A stretch of DNA of 64,000 nucleotides from an uncultured Phascolarctobacterium sp. (GTDB lineage: Bacteria; Bacillota; Negativicutes; Acidaminococcales; Acidaminococcaceae). Positions 34,243 through 43,625 of this stretch are shown here, piece by piece. Every line of letters begins with the position of its first letter. The first letter of the stretch is position 1. Under the pieces are notes generated by a model. The model searched no databases, had not been told where the DNA came from, and worked only from the letters and a program-made list of their open reading frames with translations. The stretch lies in NCBI RefSeq assembly GCF_900770955.1, contig NZ_CAAGLX010000026.1, positions 59,412-123,411 of the forward strand, in the 5' to 3' direction. Position numbers and translations under genes: made by a program.

Positions 34243-36492
34243 ATGCCCTCAACAAACGCAATAACTAATATAACTGATATAGATGAGCTGTTTGCGCGTA
34301 TTGAAGAATATCTTACGCCGGAGCAGGTAGCTTTTGTCCGTAAGGCCTATGAGCTGGCAGACAAGGCGCACGCCAAACAGACACGTAAATCCGGTGAACC
34401 GTATATTATCCATCCGATTGGCGTTGTCAGCATCCTTGTAGGACTGCAGATGGACGATAAAACCCTGGCAGCAGCCTTTCTGCACGATGTGGTTGAGGAT
34501 ACGGATTATAAGCTGGACTATATCAAAGAGCAGTTCGGCACTGTGGTAGCCAATCTGGTAGACGGTGTTACCAAGCTGGGCAAAATCGAATATATTTCCA
34601 AGGAAGACCGCCAAATTGAAAACTACCGTAAAATGTTTTTGGCAATGGCGCGCGATATCCGTGTCGTATTGATTAAGCTGGCTGACCGTCTGCATAATAT
34701 GCGCACGATGAAATATATGCCGGTGCATAAGCAGCAGTCTATTTCCCGGGAAACATTGGAGATTTATGCGCCGCTGGCACATCGTCTCGGTATCTATACC
34801 ATTAAATGGGAGCTGGAGGACCTGGCGTTCCGTTATATGGAGCCGGATATTTATTATGACCTGGTTGAGCAGGTGAAAATTAAACGCCGTGAACGCGAGG
34901 ATATGATTAACGAGGCTATGACTACGTTGAAGGACGCTGTCGAAAAAGCTGGTATCCGCTGCGAAATTCAGGGCAGACCGAAGAACTTTTACAGTATCCA
35001 TAAGAAAATGCTGCGTGACCATAAGCAGCTGAGCGAAATTTATGATTTGCTGGCTATCCGTGTGCTGGTAGACACCGTTAAGGACTGCTATGGCACGCTG
35101 GGTATCGTACACAGCATGTGGCGTCCTATTCCGGGACGCTTCAAGGACTATGTAGCGGTGCCGAAATCCAATATGTATCAGTCACTGCATACGACTGTGC
35201 TGTCCAATGGCGGTCAGCCGCTGGAAATCCAAATCCGCACCTTTGAAATGCACCGCATCAGCGAATATGGTATCGCTGCGCACTGGCGTTACAAGGAAAG
35301 CGGCGGCAGCAAGCCTGCTGCAGGCGGTGACAAGGGCTTTGATGCCAAGCTGAGCTGGCTGCGTCAGCTGTTGGAATGGCACAAGGATATGAATGATTCG
35401 CGCGACTTTGTCAACACGGTCAAGATGGATATCTTTGCCGATGAGGTCTTTGTATTTACGCCGCGCGGAGATGTTATCGACCTGCCTGTGGGCAGTGTGC
35501 CGATTGACTTTGCTTACCGCATCCATACGGATGTAGGCAACCGCTGCGTAGGTGCCAAGGTCAACGGACGCATCGTACCGCTTGATTATCAGCTGAAGAA
35601 CGGCGATATTGTAGAGGTTATCACCTCCAAGCAGTCCAACGGACCGAGCCGTGACTGGATTAATGTTGTCGGTTCTTCGGATACACGCAACAAAATCAAA
35701 AGCTGGTTCAAGAAGGAGCGCCGTGAGGAAAATATCATCAAGGGCCGTGAAATGCTGGAGCGTGAGGTTAAACGTCTCGGCTATGAGCCTAAGGTGCTGA
35801 TGGCTCCGGAAAAGCTGAAGGAAGCAGGCAGCAAAATCCGCATAGATTCCGACGATAATCTGCTGGCAACGCTGGGTTATGGCGGTGTTACGCTGAACAC
35901 AGTTATGTCCAAGCTGGTAGAAATCTATAAAAAAGACCAGAAGCTGGAAACTACCAAGGATCTGGCGCAGGTGCTGGCAGAGCTGAAGCCGCGTAAGTCC
36001 AAGGCCAAGGCCAGCCATGGCATTCTCGTTAAGGGCGAGGAGGGTATCATGGTTAAGCTGGCGCGCTGCTGCAACCCGATTCCCGGCGACCCGGTCATCG
36101 GTTATATTACACGTGGTAGCGGCATTTCCGTGCATCGTGCGGACTGCCCCAATATCCTGACCAATAATCCCGAAGAGCAGCGCCGTCTGATTGAGGTTGC
36201 CTGGGATGTAGGCATTGATGATGTTTATAAGGTTAATATCGTGATTACATCCGTGGACAGAACCGGACTGATGAGCGATATTATGAATGTGACGAGCGAA
36301 ACGAAGATTAATATTTTCTCGCTTGCCTGTCACACAGATAAGAACAAAATTGCTACCATGCACATGGGACTTGATATCATGAGCCTGGAGCAGCTGGAAT
36401 ATTTTATGAACCGTATCCGCCGCATGAAGGGTGTTTATTCTGTTGAACGCCTGATTTCTACGGCGAACGGCAGCGGAGGCAAGAAAAGATGA
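34243..36492 (+). CDS. Bifunctional (p)ppGpp synthetase/hydrolase (Rsh)
   Basis: The protein has about 749 residues from the ATG at 34243; an ATG at 34228 is also open, and spacing to the G-rich ribosome site favours the former. Domains in order are: HD hydrolase with LHDVVEDTDY near residue 80, a synthetase domain with RPKNFYSIHKKM near 245, a TGS domain with VFVFTPRGDVIDLPVGSVP near 405, a zinc-finger/helical part, and a C-terminal ACT domain (VDRTGLMSDIMNVTSETK). It makes and breaks the alarmone during starvation. Its order after recJ and before dtd follows the Firmicute pattern. Confidence 0.95.
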   Translation: MPSTNAITNITDIDELFARIEEYLTPEQVAFVRKAYELADKAHAKQTRKSGEPYIIHPIGVVSILVGLQMDDKTLAAAFLHDVVEDTDYKLDYIKEQFGTVVANLVDGVTKLGKIEYISKEDRQIENYRKMFLAMARDIRVVLIKLADRLHNMRTMKYMPVHKQQSISRETLEIYAPLAHRLGIYTIKWELEDLAFRYMEPDIYYDLVEQVKIKRREREDMINEAMTTLKDAVEKAGIRCEIQGRPKNFYSIHKKMLRDHKQLSEIYDLLAIRVLVDTVKDCYGTLGIVHSMWRPIPGRFKDYVAVPKSNMYQSLHTTVLSNGGQPLEIQIRTFEMHRISEYGIAAHWRYKESGGSKPAAGGDKGFDAKLSWLRQLLEWHKDMNDSRDFVNTVKMDIFADEVFVFTPRGDVIDLPVGSVPIDFAYRIHTDVGNRCVGAKVNGRIVPLDYQLKNGDIVEVITSKQSNGPSRDWINVVGSSDTRNKIKSWFKKERREENIIKGREMLEREVKRLGYEPKVLMAPEKLKEAGSKIRIDSDDNLLATLGYGGVTLNTVMSKLVEIYKKDQKLETTKDLAQVLAELKPRKSKAKASHGILVKGEEGIMVKLARCCNPIPGDPVIGYITRGSGISVHRADCPNILTNNPEEQRRLIEVAWDVGIDDVYKVNIVITSVDRTGLMSDIMNVTSETKINIFSLACHTDKNKIATMHMGLDIMSLEQLEYFMNRIRRMKGVYSVERLISTANGSGGKKR

Positions 36493-36938
36493 GAGCAGTT
36501 GTGCAGCGTGTAGACCGCGCCAGTGTTACTGTAGATGAAAAAATTACCGGCGAGGTGCAAAAGGGCCTGCTGGTGCTTTTGGGTGTGGCCGAGGGCGATA
36601 CCGATAAGGATTTGGCCTATATTATCGACAAGGTGTGCGGAATGCGCATTTTTGAAGATGAGGCAGGCAAGATGAACCTGTCGGTTAAAGATGTTGGCGG
36701 TGCGATTCTGGCGGTTTCTCAGTTTACCCTGTGCGGTGACTGCCGCCACGGCAAGCGCCCCTCCTTTACTGCAGCAGCTGCGCCGGATGTGGCTAACGCT
36801 TACTATGAGCGTTTTGTCGAAGGCTGCCGCAAGGCAGGCCTGCCGGTAGAAACCGGTGTTTTCCGTGCGCATATGCTGGTAGAGCTGGTGAACAACGGTC
36901 CGGTAACTATTTTGCTGGACAGCACGAAGCTATTATAA
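36489..36938 (+). CDS. dtd: D-aminoacyl-tRNA deacylase
   Basis: The 149-residue protein overlaps the rsh stop (ATGA). It has the family start MRAVVQRVDRASVTVD, the SQFTLCGD motif near residue 78, and the cross-subunit NNGPVTI motif near 137. It removes D-amino acids (and glycine from tRNA-Ala) wrongly attached to tRNA. The usual tyrosine of SQFTLYGD is replaced by cysteine, a mild variation. Confidence 0.96.
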   Translation: MRAVVQRVDRASVTVDEKITGEVQKGLLVLLGVAEGDTDKDLAYIIDKVCGMRIFEDEAGKMNLSVKDVGGAILAVSQFTLCGDCRHGKRPSFTAAAAPDVANAYYERFVEGCRKAGLPVETGVFRAHMLVELVNNGPVTILLDSTKLL

Positions 36939-36973
36939 TTATTGTACTTAGATTTATCAACGGAGGTTGAAGA

Positions 36974-37600
36974 ATGAAAATTTATCATGTTGAAGCAGGT
37001 ATGCTTGCTACCAACTGTTACTTTGCCGTAAATGAAGCTATAGGTGAAGGCGTTATTTTCGATCCGGGCGGAGATTACCCGACCATCAAGAGAATGATTG
37101 AGCAGGCTAAGGCCAAGGTTGTCGCTATTGTGCTGACTCACGGCCACAGCGACCACATCGGTGCGCTGGCAGAGCTGCGCAAGGCTACGGGTGCGCCGGT
37201 ATATATCGGCGAGGATGATGCCGACTGCCTGACACAGCCGAACAGAAACCTTTCCTTCTTTATCGGTGAAGAATTGAAAAATGAGCCTGCGGACCACCTT
37301 GTACATGACGGTGACGTGCTGGAGCTGGCAGGTATGAGGTTTGAAGCCTTTGCTACGCCCGGACATACCAAGGGCGGCTTCTGCTATTACTACGCGCCGG
37401 GCAAGGTTGTGTTTGCCGGTGATACTATTTTCTGTGAATCTATCGGACGTACCGATTTGCCGGGAGGCAGCTACAGTGCTCTCATTAAGTCCATAAAAAC
37501 GAAGCTGATGGTGCTTGATGACGACGTTAAGCTGCTGCCGGGCCACGGACCTACTACTGCTGTGGGCTGGGAGCGTCGCAGAAATCCGTTTCTGCAATAA
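36974..37600 (+). CDS. Metallo-beta-lactamase fold hydrolase, glyoxalase II-like
   Basis: The 208-residue protein has the metal motif LTHGHSDHIGAL near residue 55, a distal histidine in ATPGHTKGGFCYY near 130, an aspartate in FAGDTIFCESIGRTD near 150, and a final histidine in LLPGHGPTT near 190. These small proteins are often annotated as hydroxyacylglutathione hydrolases, but the substrate here is uncertain. The gene is part of the recJ-hisS transcript. Confidence 0.88.
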   Translation: MKIYHVEAGMLATNCYFAVNEAIGEGVIFDPGGDYPTIKRMIEQAKAKVVAIVLTHGHSDHIGALAELRKATGAPVYIGEDDADCLTQPNRNLSFFIGEELKNEPADHLVHDGDVLELAGMRFEAFATPGHTKGGFCYYYAPGKVVFAGDTIFCESIGRTDLPGGSYSALIKSIKTKLMVLDDDVKLLPGHGPTTAVGWERRRNPFLQ

Positions 37601-37606
37601 AAAATC

Positions 37607-38677
37607 ATGTTAAAGTATTGGCCTCAAATACGTAAAAGCACCTTTTTTAAGCTGGGTGTTGTTACGGCAATCTCTTATGTTTTATATTTAATGGCGGGCT
37701 TCCTGCTGCCACTGCTGTTGGCAATAGGCCTGGCTTTTGCACTTTATCCGCTGGTTAACGCTATCGCGCAGGTGCGCATGGCGCACGGTATGATTAAGCT
37801 GTCGCGCGTGGTAGCGATTATTCTGGCGTTATTGGCGTTCTGTATCTTTATTTTTATGATTATCGGCTTTATCATTCTGCCGCTCTTCGGACAGATGAAC
37901 GAGTTTCTGCAAAAGCTGCCTGCGCTGGCAGCCAAATCCAACATTCAGGATTTGGACAGCATGCTGAAGGATCCGTCTACCATCCCGCTGTTGCCGTCCG
38001 ACTTCAATATGCTTGTCAATGGTTTGCTGAACTGGGCCATGGGTTTTGTGGGAACGGTGCTGCGTAATCTTGTCCGGTCCAGTCTGGGGATTGTACAGAG
38101 CCTGATAGGCATGATTATCGTGCCCTTCCTTGCCTTTTATTTTCTTAAGGACTGGCGTGAGCTGCGCTTGATGGCGATAAATTTGTTCAACTACGATGCG
38201 CAGGACAAAGCAGCAGAGGTCATAGATGAAATCGGCAGAACTATGAGTGCCTATGTGCGCGGTATGGGCAAACTGAGCCTGATTTCCGGCTTTGTTATTA
38301 CCATCGGTACAGCGTTTTTGGGTATAGACTTTCCGTTGGTGCTCGGCTTTTGGGCAATTCTTGCTGAAACGGTGCCTGTAGTAGGACCGCTGATGGGGGC
38401 TGTGCCTGCAGTGTTTATTGCTTACGGACAGGCACCGGAGGCTGCTTTTCATGTAGCGCTTTTTTATCTGGTATATTATCAGCTGGATGCGAATTTTATT
38501 ATGCCCAAGCTCATGGGGCAGAAGATTGACCTGCATCCCGTAGTTTTGATTATCAGTCTGCTCATCGGTGCTAAGCTGTTTGGTATTTTGGGTATGGTTT
38601 TTGCCGTACCGGTAGCGGCAATCTACCGAGTGTTGTACAAGCAGCTGTGGCATGCCGGTGAAGGACGGGAGAATTAA
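37607..38677 (+). CDS. AI-2E transporter family (PerM-like) membrane protein
   Basis: The 356-residue protein has about seven or eight membrane helices. It shows the family features GFLLPLLLAIGLAFALYP, a central amphipathic region, and the C-terminal LGFWAILAETVPVVGPLMGAVPA and HPVVLIISLLIGAKLFGILGM (given by parts). Members include ion/proton antiporters and the putative AI-2 exporter TqsA. The substrate here is unknown. The start is six bases after the preceding stop and probably depends on coupled translation. Confidence 0.85.
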   Translation: MLKYWPQIRKSTFFKLGVVTAISYVLYLMAGFLLPLLLAIGLAFALYPLVNAIAQVRMAHGMIKLSRVVAIILALLAFCIFIFMIIGFIILPLFGQMNEFLQKLPALAAKSNIQDLDSMLKDPSTIPLLPSDFNMLVNGLLNWAMGFVGTVLRNLVRSSLGIVQSLIGMIIVPFLAFYFLKDWRELRLMAINLFNYDAQDKAAEVIDEIGRTMSAYVRGMGKLSLISGFVITIGTAFLGIDFPLVLGFWAILAETVPVVGPLMGAVPAVFIAYGQAPEAAFHVALFYLVYYQLDANFIMPKLMGQKIDLHPVVLIISLLIGAKLFGILGMVFAVPVAAIYRVLYKQLWHAGEGREN

Positions 38678-40147
38678 ATGCAGTTTTTTTGCTTACGTAA
38701 TACATTGGAGCTTGATGCTGCGCGGCCTGTGAGCGACATGGCCGCATTTTTTGGCTATCAGCTGGCGACAGACGCCACGCTGACGCTGACGCTTGCACGC
38801 GAGCGCGGCTGCATCAGCGCCTGCCTGCAAAGTTCCGGTCAGAGCTTCACGGCGAGCAAGCATTGCAGCGAAGCTGCTGCGAGCGGTGAGGTGACGCGTT
38901 GCGTGAAGCTCGTTGTGCTGAAGGTTTTTGCCGAGCTTAGCGGTCTGCAGCCAAAGCTGCCCTGGGGTATTCTCACAGGCGTGCGGCCGACGAAGCTGGC
39001 GCATAAGCTGTTGGACAGCGGTGTGGCACCTGCAGCGTTGCCGGCATATCTGAGCGATAATTATTTGCTGCCGCTGCCGCAGGGGCGCCTGCTTACGGAG
39101 ATTGCGCTGAAACAGAAGCACATTCTCAGCGACAGCACGCGTCTGACGGATACAGGTATTTATATCGGTGTGCCTTATTGTCCTTCGCGCTGCAGCTATT
39201 GCTCGTTTCCGGCGGGAATTGTGCCGCAGGATGAAGAATCTCAGCAAAACTTTGTAAATATGATTGAACAAGACCTGCAAAATGTGGTACAATTAATAGG
39301 TATGCATAGCTTGCGTGTAAAATCGCTTTATATCGGCGGCGGTACGCCCACGAGCCTTAGTGATAAGGTGTTTGCGCATCTGCTGCAGGCAGTGGAGCGA
39401 AGGCTGCTGCAAAGCAGCTGCGAAGGCTTGCAGTTTTTGCGTGAGTTTACGGTAGAGGCTGGTCGCCCGGACTGCTTCAGTGCGGCTAAGCTGGCGGCGA
39501 TGGAGGCGGCGGGAGTTAACCGCATCAGCGTCAATCCGCAAAGCTTTCATGATAAAACGCTGCAGCTGATAGGCAGGCGACACAGCGTCAGGGATTTTTA
39601 TGATGCTTATGAGCTTGTGCACAAAAGCAGGATACCTGTTGTGAATATGGATCTGATTATCGGTCTGCCGCAGGAAACGGAGCAGGAGATAGCCTATTCT
39701 CTGGAGCAGGCAGTTAAGCTGGCACCGGAGAATCTGACAGTGCATACGCTGACGCTGAAGCGCAGTGCGCCGCTCTTTCAGAAGCAGGAGCAGGCAGTGC
39801 TGACTACGCAGGCAGCGGAAAAAATGGTGCGGCGGGCCGCTGAGATGGCAGCTGCGATTGGTTTAGAGCCTTACTATCTGTACCGCCAGCATTATATGCT
39901 GGGGCATCTGGCAAACATCGGTTATGCCAAGCCGGGTACGGAAAGTATCTATAATATCCAGATGATGGAGGAACGTCATCCGGTAATCGGTGTGGGACCT
40001 GCATCTGCCAGCAAGGTGCCTTTACCTGACGGACACCATCTGCATAAACTGAATATGCCGAAAAATGTGGCAGTATATGGGGCGCGCCTGCAGGAGCTGG
40101 CAGAGCGTCGCCGGAATTTGTTTAATATAGAAGGCACAGTCCTGTAA
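38678..40147 (+). CDS. hemZ: Radical SAM coproporphyrinogen dehydrogenase HemZ
   Basis: The 489-residue protein has an N-terminal domain ending PWGILTGVRPTKLAHKLL, diagnostic of HemZ. The radical SAM core has Cys168, Cys172 and Cys175 (YCPSRCSYC), which hold the [4Fe-4S] cluster. SAM-binding IGGGTPTSL lies near residue 223, and PQSFHDKTLQLIGRRH near 287. HemZ-like enzymes act in oxygen-independent heme synthesis, although some relatives transfer methyls or open heme rings. It follows directly on the AI-2E gene. Its presence matters because region 1 may handle an iron tetrapyrrole. Confidence 0.88.
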   Translation: MQFFCLRNTLELDAARPVSDMAAFFGYQLATDATLTLTLARERGCISACLQSSGQSFTASKHCSEAAASGEVTRCVKLVVLKVFAELSGLQPKLPWGILTGVRPTKLAHKLLDSGVAPAALPAYLSDNYLLPLPQGRLLTEIALKQKHILSDSTRLTDTGIYIGVPYCPSRCSYCSFPAGIVPQDEESQQNFVNMIEQDLQNVVQLIGMHSLRVKSLYIGGGTPTSLSDKVFAHLLQAVERRLLQSSCEGLQFLREFTVEAGRPDCFSAAKLAAMEAAGVNRISVNPQSFHDKTLQLIGRRHSVRDFYDAYELVHKSRIPVVNMDLIIGLPQETEQEIAYSLEQAVKLAPENLTVHTLTLKRSAPLFQKQEQAVLTTQAAEKMVRRAAEMAAAIGLEPYYLYRQHYMLGHLANIGYAKPGTESIYNIQMMEERHPVIGVGPASASKVPLPDGHHLHKLNMPKNVAVYGARLQELAERRRNLFNIEGTVL

Positions 40148-40178
40148 AAGGCGCAAGTGCCGTTAGGAGAGGATAGAT

Positions 40179-41438
40179 ATGCTGACAACAGCACCCAGAG
40201 GTACGAAGGATATTATGCCTTCCGACGTTAACGCATGGCGTTATCTGGAAGAAACCATGCGCAAGATTTGTGCGCAATATGGCTACAAAGAAATCAGAAC
40301 TCCTGTGTTTGAGCATACAGAGCTGTTCCAACGCGGTATCGGTGATACCACCGACGTTGTAGAAAAGGAAATGTATACCTTTACCGACCGCGGTAACCGC
40401 AGCATTACTCTGCGTCCGGAAAACACTGCCAGTGCTGTCCGCGCTTATGTTGAGCATAAGCTGAGCAAGGATGACGCTGCCACGAAGTTCTATTACATCG
40501 GACCTATGTTCCGTTATGACCGTCCACAGGCAGGCCGTCTGCGTGAGTTCCATCAGTTTGGTGTAGAGGCTTTGGGCGTAACCGGTCCGAACGTTGATGC
40601 GGAAATCATTCTGCTGGCTGTGCAGGTACTGCAAAGCCTGGGCCTGAAAGATTTGAAGCTGAAGATTAATTCCGTAGGCTGCCCCAAATGCCGTCCTCAG
40701 CACAGAGAAAAGCTGCAGGCTTTCTTTAAGCCGAACTTTGACGAGCTGTGCAAGGATTGCCAAGGACGCTTCGACCGCAATCCGCTGCGTCTTCTGGACT
40801 GCAAAAATCCGCACTGCCATGAGCTGGGCGAGGGTGCACCGAGCCTGGAGGAATGCCTGTGCGAGGAGTGCAAGGAGCACTTTGAGGGCCTGAAGCAGCT
40901 TTTGACTGCCGCAGGTGTTGAATATGAGGTTGACCATAATCTTGTGCGCGGCCTTGATTATTATACAAAAACTGCTTTTGAAATCCAGTACGCTCCGCTG
41001 GGCGCACAAAGCGCTGTTTGCGGCGGCGGCCGTTACGACGGACTGGTACAGGAAATCAGCGGTGACGAAGCCCGTCCCGGCATTGGCTTTGCTATGGGCA
41101 TGGAGCGCGTACTGCTGGCTCTGGAGAAGCAGAATCTGCTGCCCGAATTTGATGAAAGCATTGATGCATATGTTGTCTGCCCCAAGCAGGAAAACTTTGC
41201 GCTGGCCTTCAAAACCGTCATCGAGCTGCGTCGCGCAGGCTTTAAGGTTGAATACGACTTTAACGGCCGCAGCATGAAGTCTCAGATGAAGCAGGCCAAC
41301 AAATTCCAGGCTAAGCAAGTGTTAATATTTGGCGAGGATGAGCTCAGCCGTAATGCCGTTACCGTGCGTAACATGGCAACAAGCGAGCAACAGGAAATCG
41401 CTGTTAATGATATTATTAGTTATTTCAATACTTTATAA
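40179..41438 (+). CDS. hisS: Histidyl-tRNA synthetase
   Basis: The 419-residue class II synthetase shows PRGTKDIMPSDVNAWRYLE at the start, motif 2 FYYIGPMFRYDRPQAGRLRE near residue 105, the histidine-specific LVRGLDYYTKTAFE near 255, and motif 3 GIGFAMGMERVLLAL near 305. A C-terminal anticodon-binding domain follows. It charges tRNA-His. aspS follows 15 bases later, as in many Firmicutes. Confidence 0.97.
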   Translation: MLTTAPRGTKDIMPSDVNAWRYLEETMRKICAQYGYKEIRTPVFEHTELFQRGIGDTTDVVEKEMYTFTDRGNRSITLRPENTASAVRAYVEHKLSKDDAATKFYYIGPMFRYDRPQAGRLREFHQFGVEALGVTGPNVDAEIILLAVQVLQSLGLKDLKLKINSVGCPKCRPQHREKLQAFFKPNFDELCKDCQGRFDRNPLRLLDCKNPHCHELGEGAPSLEECLCEECKEHFEGLKQLLTAAGVEYEVDHNLVRGLDYYTKTAFEIQYAPLGAQSAVCGGGRYDGLVQEISGDEARPGIGFAMGMERVLLALEKQNLLPEFDESIDAYVVCPKQENFALAFKTVIELRRAGFKVEYDFNGRSMKSQMKQANKFQAKQVLIFGEDELSRNAVTVRNMATSEQQEIAVNDIISYFNTL

Positions 41439-41453
41439 GTAGAGGTGCTAAAG

Positions 41454-43250
41454 ATGATTAATGAAAAACGCAGCCACCATTGTGGCGTGCTGACCAAGGA
41501 ACAAGCCGGCGAACAGGTTGTACTGTGCGGCTGGGTTGCTAAACGTCGTGACCACGGCGGATTGATCTTTATCGATTTGCGTGATCGCAGCGGTATCGTG
41601 CAGGTTGTTGCCGATCCCGAAAGTGCAGGCAGCAGCTTCAAAACTGCCGAAGACATCCGTAACGAATATGTTATCAAGGTAATTGGTAATGTACGTCTGC
41701 GTGATGAGGACACCATCAACGAAAACATTCCTACCGGTACTATCGAAGTACTGGCACATGATATCGAAGTGCTGAACGGTGCTAAAACTCCTCCGTTCTA
41801 CATCAAAGACGGCATTGACACCGATGAAAACCTGCGTCTGAAATACCGTTATCTGGACCTGCGCCGTCCGGAAATGCAGCGCAATCTGATTCTGCGTCAC
41901 AAGGTTGCTAAGCTGATGCGTGACTATCTTGATGATAACCATTTCCTTGAGATTGAAACTCCGATGCTGTGCAAATCCACTCCGGAGGGTGCTCGTGACT
42001 ACCTCGTTCCGAGCCGTGTAAACCCCGGCAAGTTCTATGCACTGCCGCAATCTCCGCAAATCTTCAAACAGCTGCTGATGGTAGCTGGTATGGAGCGCTA
42101 CTTCCAAATCGCACGCTGCTTCCGTGATGAGGACCTGCGTGCCGATCGTCAGCCGGAATTCACCCAGCTGGACATGGAAATGTCCTTCATGGAGGTTGAT
42201 GAAATCCTGGCGCTGATGGAAGGCTTAATCCACCACATCTTCAAGGGTGCTCTGGGCAAGGATATCCAGATTCCTTTCCAACGTCTGACATGGGACGATG
42301 CTATGGATCGTTTCGGCAGCGATAAACCGGACCTGCGCTTTGGCATGGAGCTGAAAAATGTCAGCGAAGCTGTTCAAGGCTGCACCTTCCAGGTATTCAA
42401 CAATGTTATCGCTAACGGCGGTCAGGTAAAATGCATTAACGTTAAGGGTTATGCAGACATTCCTCGTCGTCAGCTGGACGAGCTCGTTAAATTCTGCGGC
42501 ATCTATGGTGCTAAGGGCATGGCTTGGCTGCAATTCCCGGCAGAAGGCGGCGTAAAATCCTCCATCGCTAAATTCTTCAGCGATGAAAATATTGAAGCAA
42601 TCAAAAAAGTTGCTGAAGTTGAAGCAGGCGACCTGCTGCTCTTCGTTGCTGATAAACCTTCCGTAGTTGCTGCTTCTTTAGGCGCACTGCGTATCGAAAT
42701 GGCTAAACGCCGTGGCCTGATTGACCCGGATAAGCTGGCATTCACCTGGGTTGTTGACTTCCCGATGTTCGAGTACAACGAGGAAGAAAAACGTTATGTT
42801 GCAATGCACCATCCGTTCACCGCTCCGCGTGACGAGGACCTGCCGCTGCTGCTGACCAACCCCGGCAAGGTTTATGCTAAAGCTTATGATATGGTTCTTA
42901 ACGGCACCGAAATCGGTGGCGGTTCCATCCGTATCCATCGCCGCGACGTACAGAAGATGGTATTCGAAGCTATCGGCCTCTCTGACGAAGAAGCTCAGGA
43001 GAAATTCGGCTTCATGATGAACGCATTCGAATACGGTGCTCCGCCACATGGTGGTCTGGCATTCGGTCTTGACCGTCTGATTATGATTATGGCTCAGCGC
43101 GATTCTATCCGCGACGTAATTGCTTTCCCGAAAACTCAGAGCGCATCCGATCTGATGACTCAGGCTCCTAACGATGTTGATGAAAAACAACTGCGTGAGC
43201 TGCACATCAAGACCAGTCTGCTGATGAAGAAGGACAAAGAAGACAAATAA
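41454..43250 (+). CDS. aspS: Aspartyl-tRNA synthetase
   Basis: The 598-residue protein is counted from the ATG at 41454, six bases after GAGGTG; a GTG nine bases earlier overlaps that site. It has an N-terminal OB-fold anticodon domain (VVLCGWVAKRRDHGGLIF), class II motif 2 (ARCFRDEDLRADRQPEFTQLD by parts), the bacterial GAD insertion (about 290-420), and motif 3 GLAFGLDRLIMIM near 530. Whether it also charges tRNA-Asn cannot be told here. A terminator and 6S RNA follow. Confidence 0.97.
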   Translation: MINEKRSHHCGVLTKEQAGEQVVLCGWVAKRRDHGGLIFIDLRDRSGIVQVVADPESAGSSFKTAEDIRNEYVIKVIGNVRLRDEDTINENIPTGTIEVLAHDIEVLNGAKTPPFYIKDGIDTDENLRLKYRYLDLRRPEMQRNLILRHKVAKLMRDYLDDNHFLEIETPMLCKSTPEGARDYLVPSRVNPGKFYALPQSPQIFKQLLMVAGMERYFQIARCFRDEDLRADRQPEFTQLDMEMSFMEVDEILALMEGLIHHIFKGALGKDIQIPFQRLTWDDAMDRFGSDKPDLRFGMELKNVSEAVQGCTFQVFNNVIANGGQVKCINVKGYADIPRRQLDELVKFCGIYGAKGMAWLQFPAEGGVKSSIAKFFSDENIEAIKKVAEVEAGDLLLFVADKPSVVAASLGALRIEMAKRRGLIDPDKLAFTWVVDFPMFEYNEEEKRYVAMHHPFTAPRDEDLPLLLTNPGKVYAKAYDMVLNGTEIGGGSIRIHRRDVQKMVFEAIGLSDEEAQEKFGFMMNAFEYGAPPHGGLAFGLDRLIMIMAQRDSIRDVIAFPKTQSASDLMTQAPNDVDEKQLRELHIKTSLLMKKDKEDK

Positions 43251-43305
43251 GCACTTTAGACCGCTTCTGTCAAGTGGATAAAGCAAAATAAATATTCAAA
43301 AATTT

Positions 43306-43339
43306 TTAATGGAAGCGTTGAAAAACGCTTCCATTTTTG
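43306..43339 (+). terminator. Intrinsic terminator after aspS
   Basis: TGGAAGCGTT and AACGCTTCCA form a perfect 10-bp stem followed by TTTTT. Confidence 0.9.
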
Positions 43340-43389
43340 GTATTATATGTATGTCGATAGAAGTTAAAGACAATTGAAGAATAGTTGTT

Positions 43390-43582
43390 AATTATACCCC
43401 TGCGATGTTCGTTACATTGCTCCAAAGGTTTTGAGCCAACACTCTAACCTAGGGAGCCTGATACTCCTTCTTTCAAAAACATGCCTCCTTTGAGTGGACG
43501 TTTGCGATTGGTAGGGAAGGCACCCACCTGCACATGCAGGTTCAAAACACGGAGCTGGACGGCATTGTGGGGATTAATTTTT
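43390..43582 (+). ncRNA. ssrS: 6S RNA
   Basis: The gap between aspS and rarA holds no open frame but has 6S RNA features. The 5' segment CCCCTGCGATGTTCGTTACA can pair with the 3' segment CATTGTGGGG to form the closing stem. TGTTCG, GGCACCCACCTG and GTTCAAAACACGGAGC are arranged as in known 6S sequences, around a large central bubble that mimics an open promoter. In Bacillus subtilis one 6S gene (bsrA) occupies the same place, next to aspS. 6S RNA binds the sigma-70-type holoenzyme in stationary phase and templates short product RNAs. The ends are approximate. A T run follows at 43578-43584. Confidence 0.82.
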
Positions 43583-43625
43583 TTATGAGATAATTTTTGT
43601 CACAGAAAGATAAAGGTAAAGAGCG

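Noticed and set aside
35182..36363. A 393-codon open frame on the - strand across the (p)ppGpp synthetase gene
   Set aside because: It is the antisense shadow of a well-supported gene and has no domain signature.
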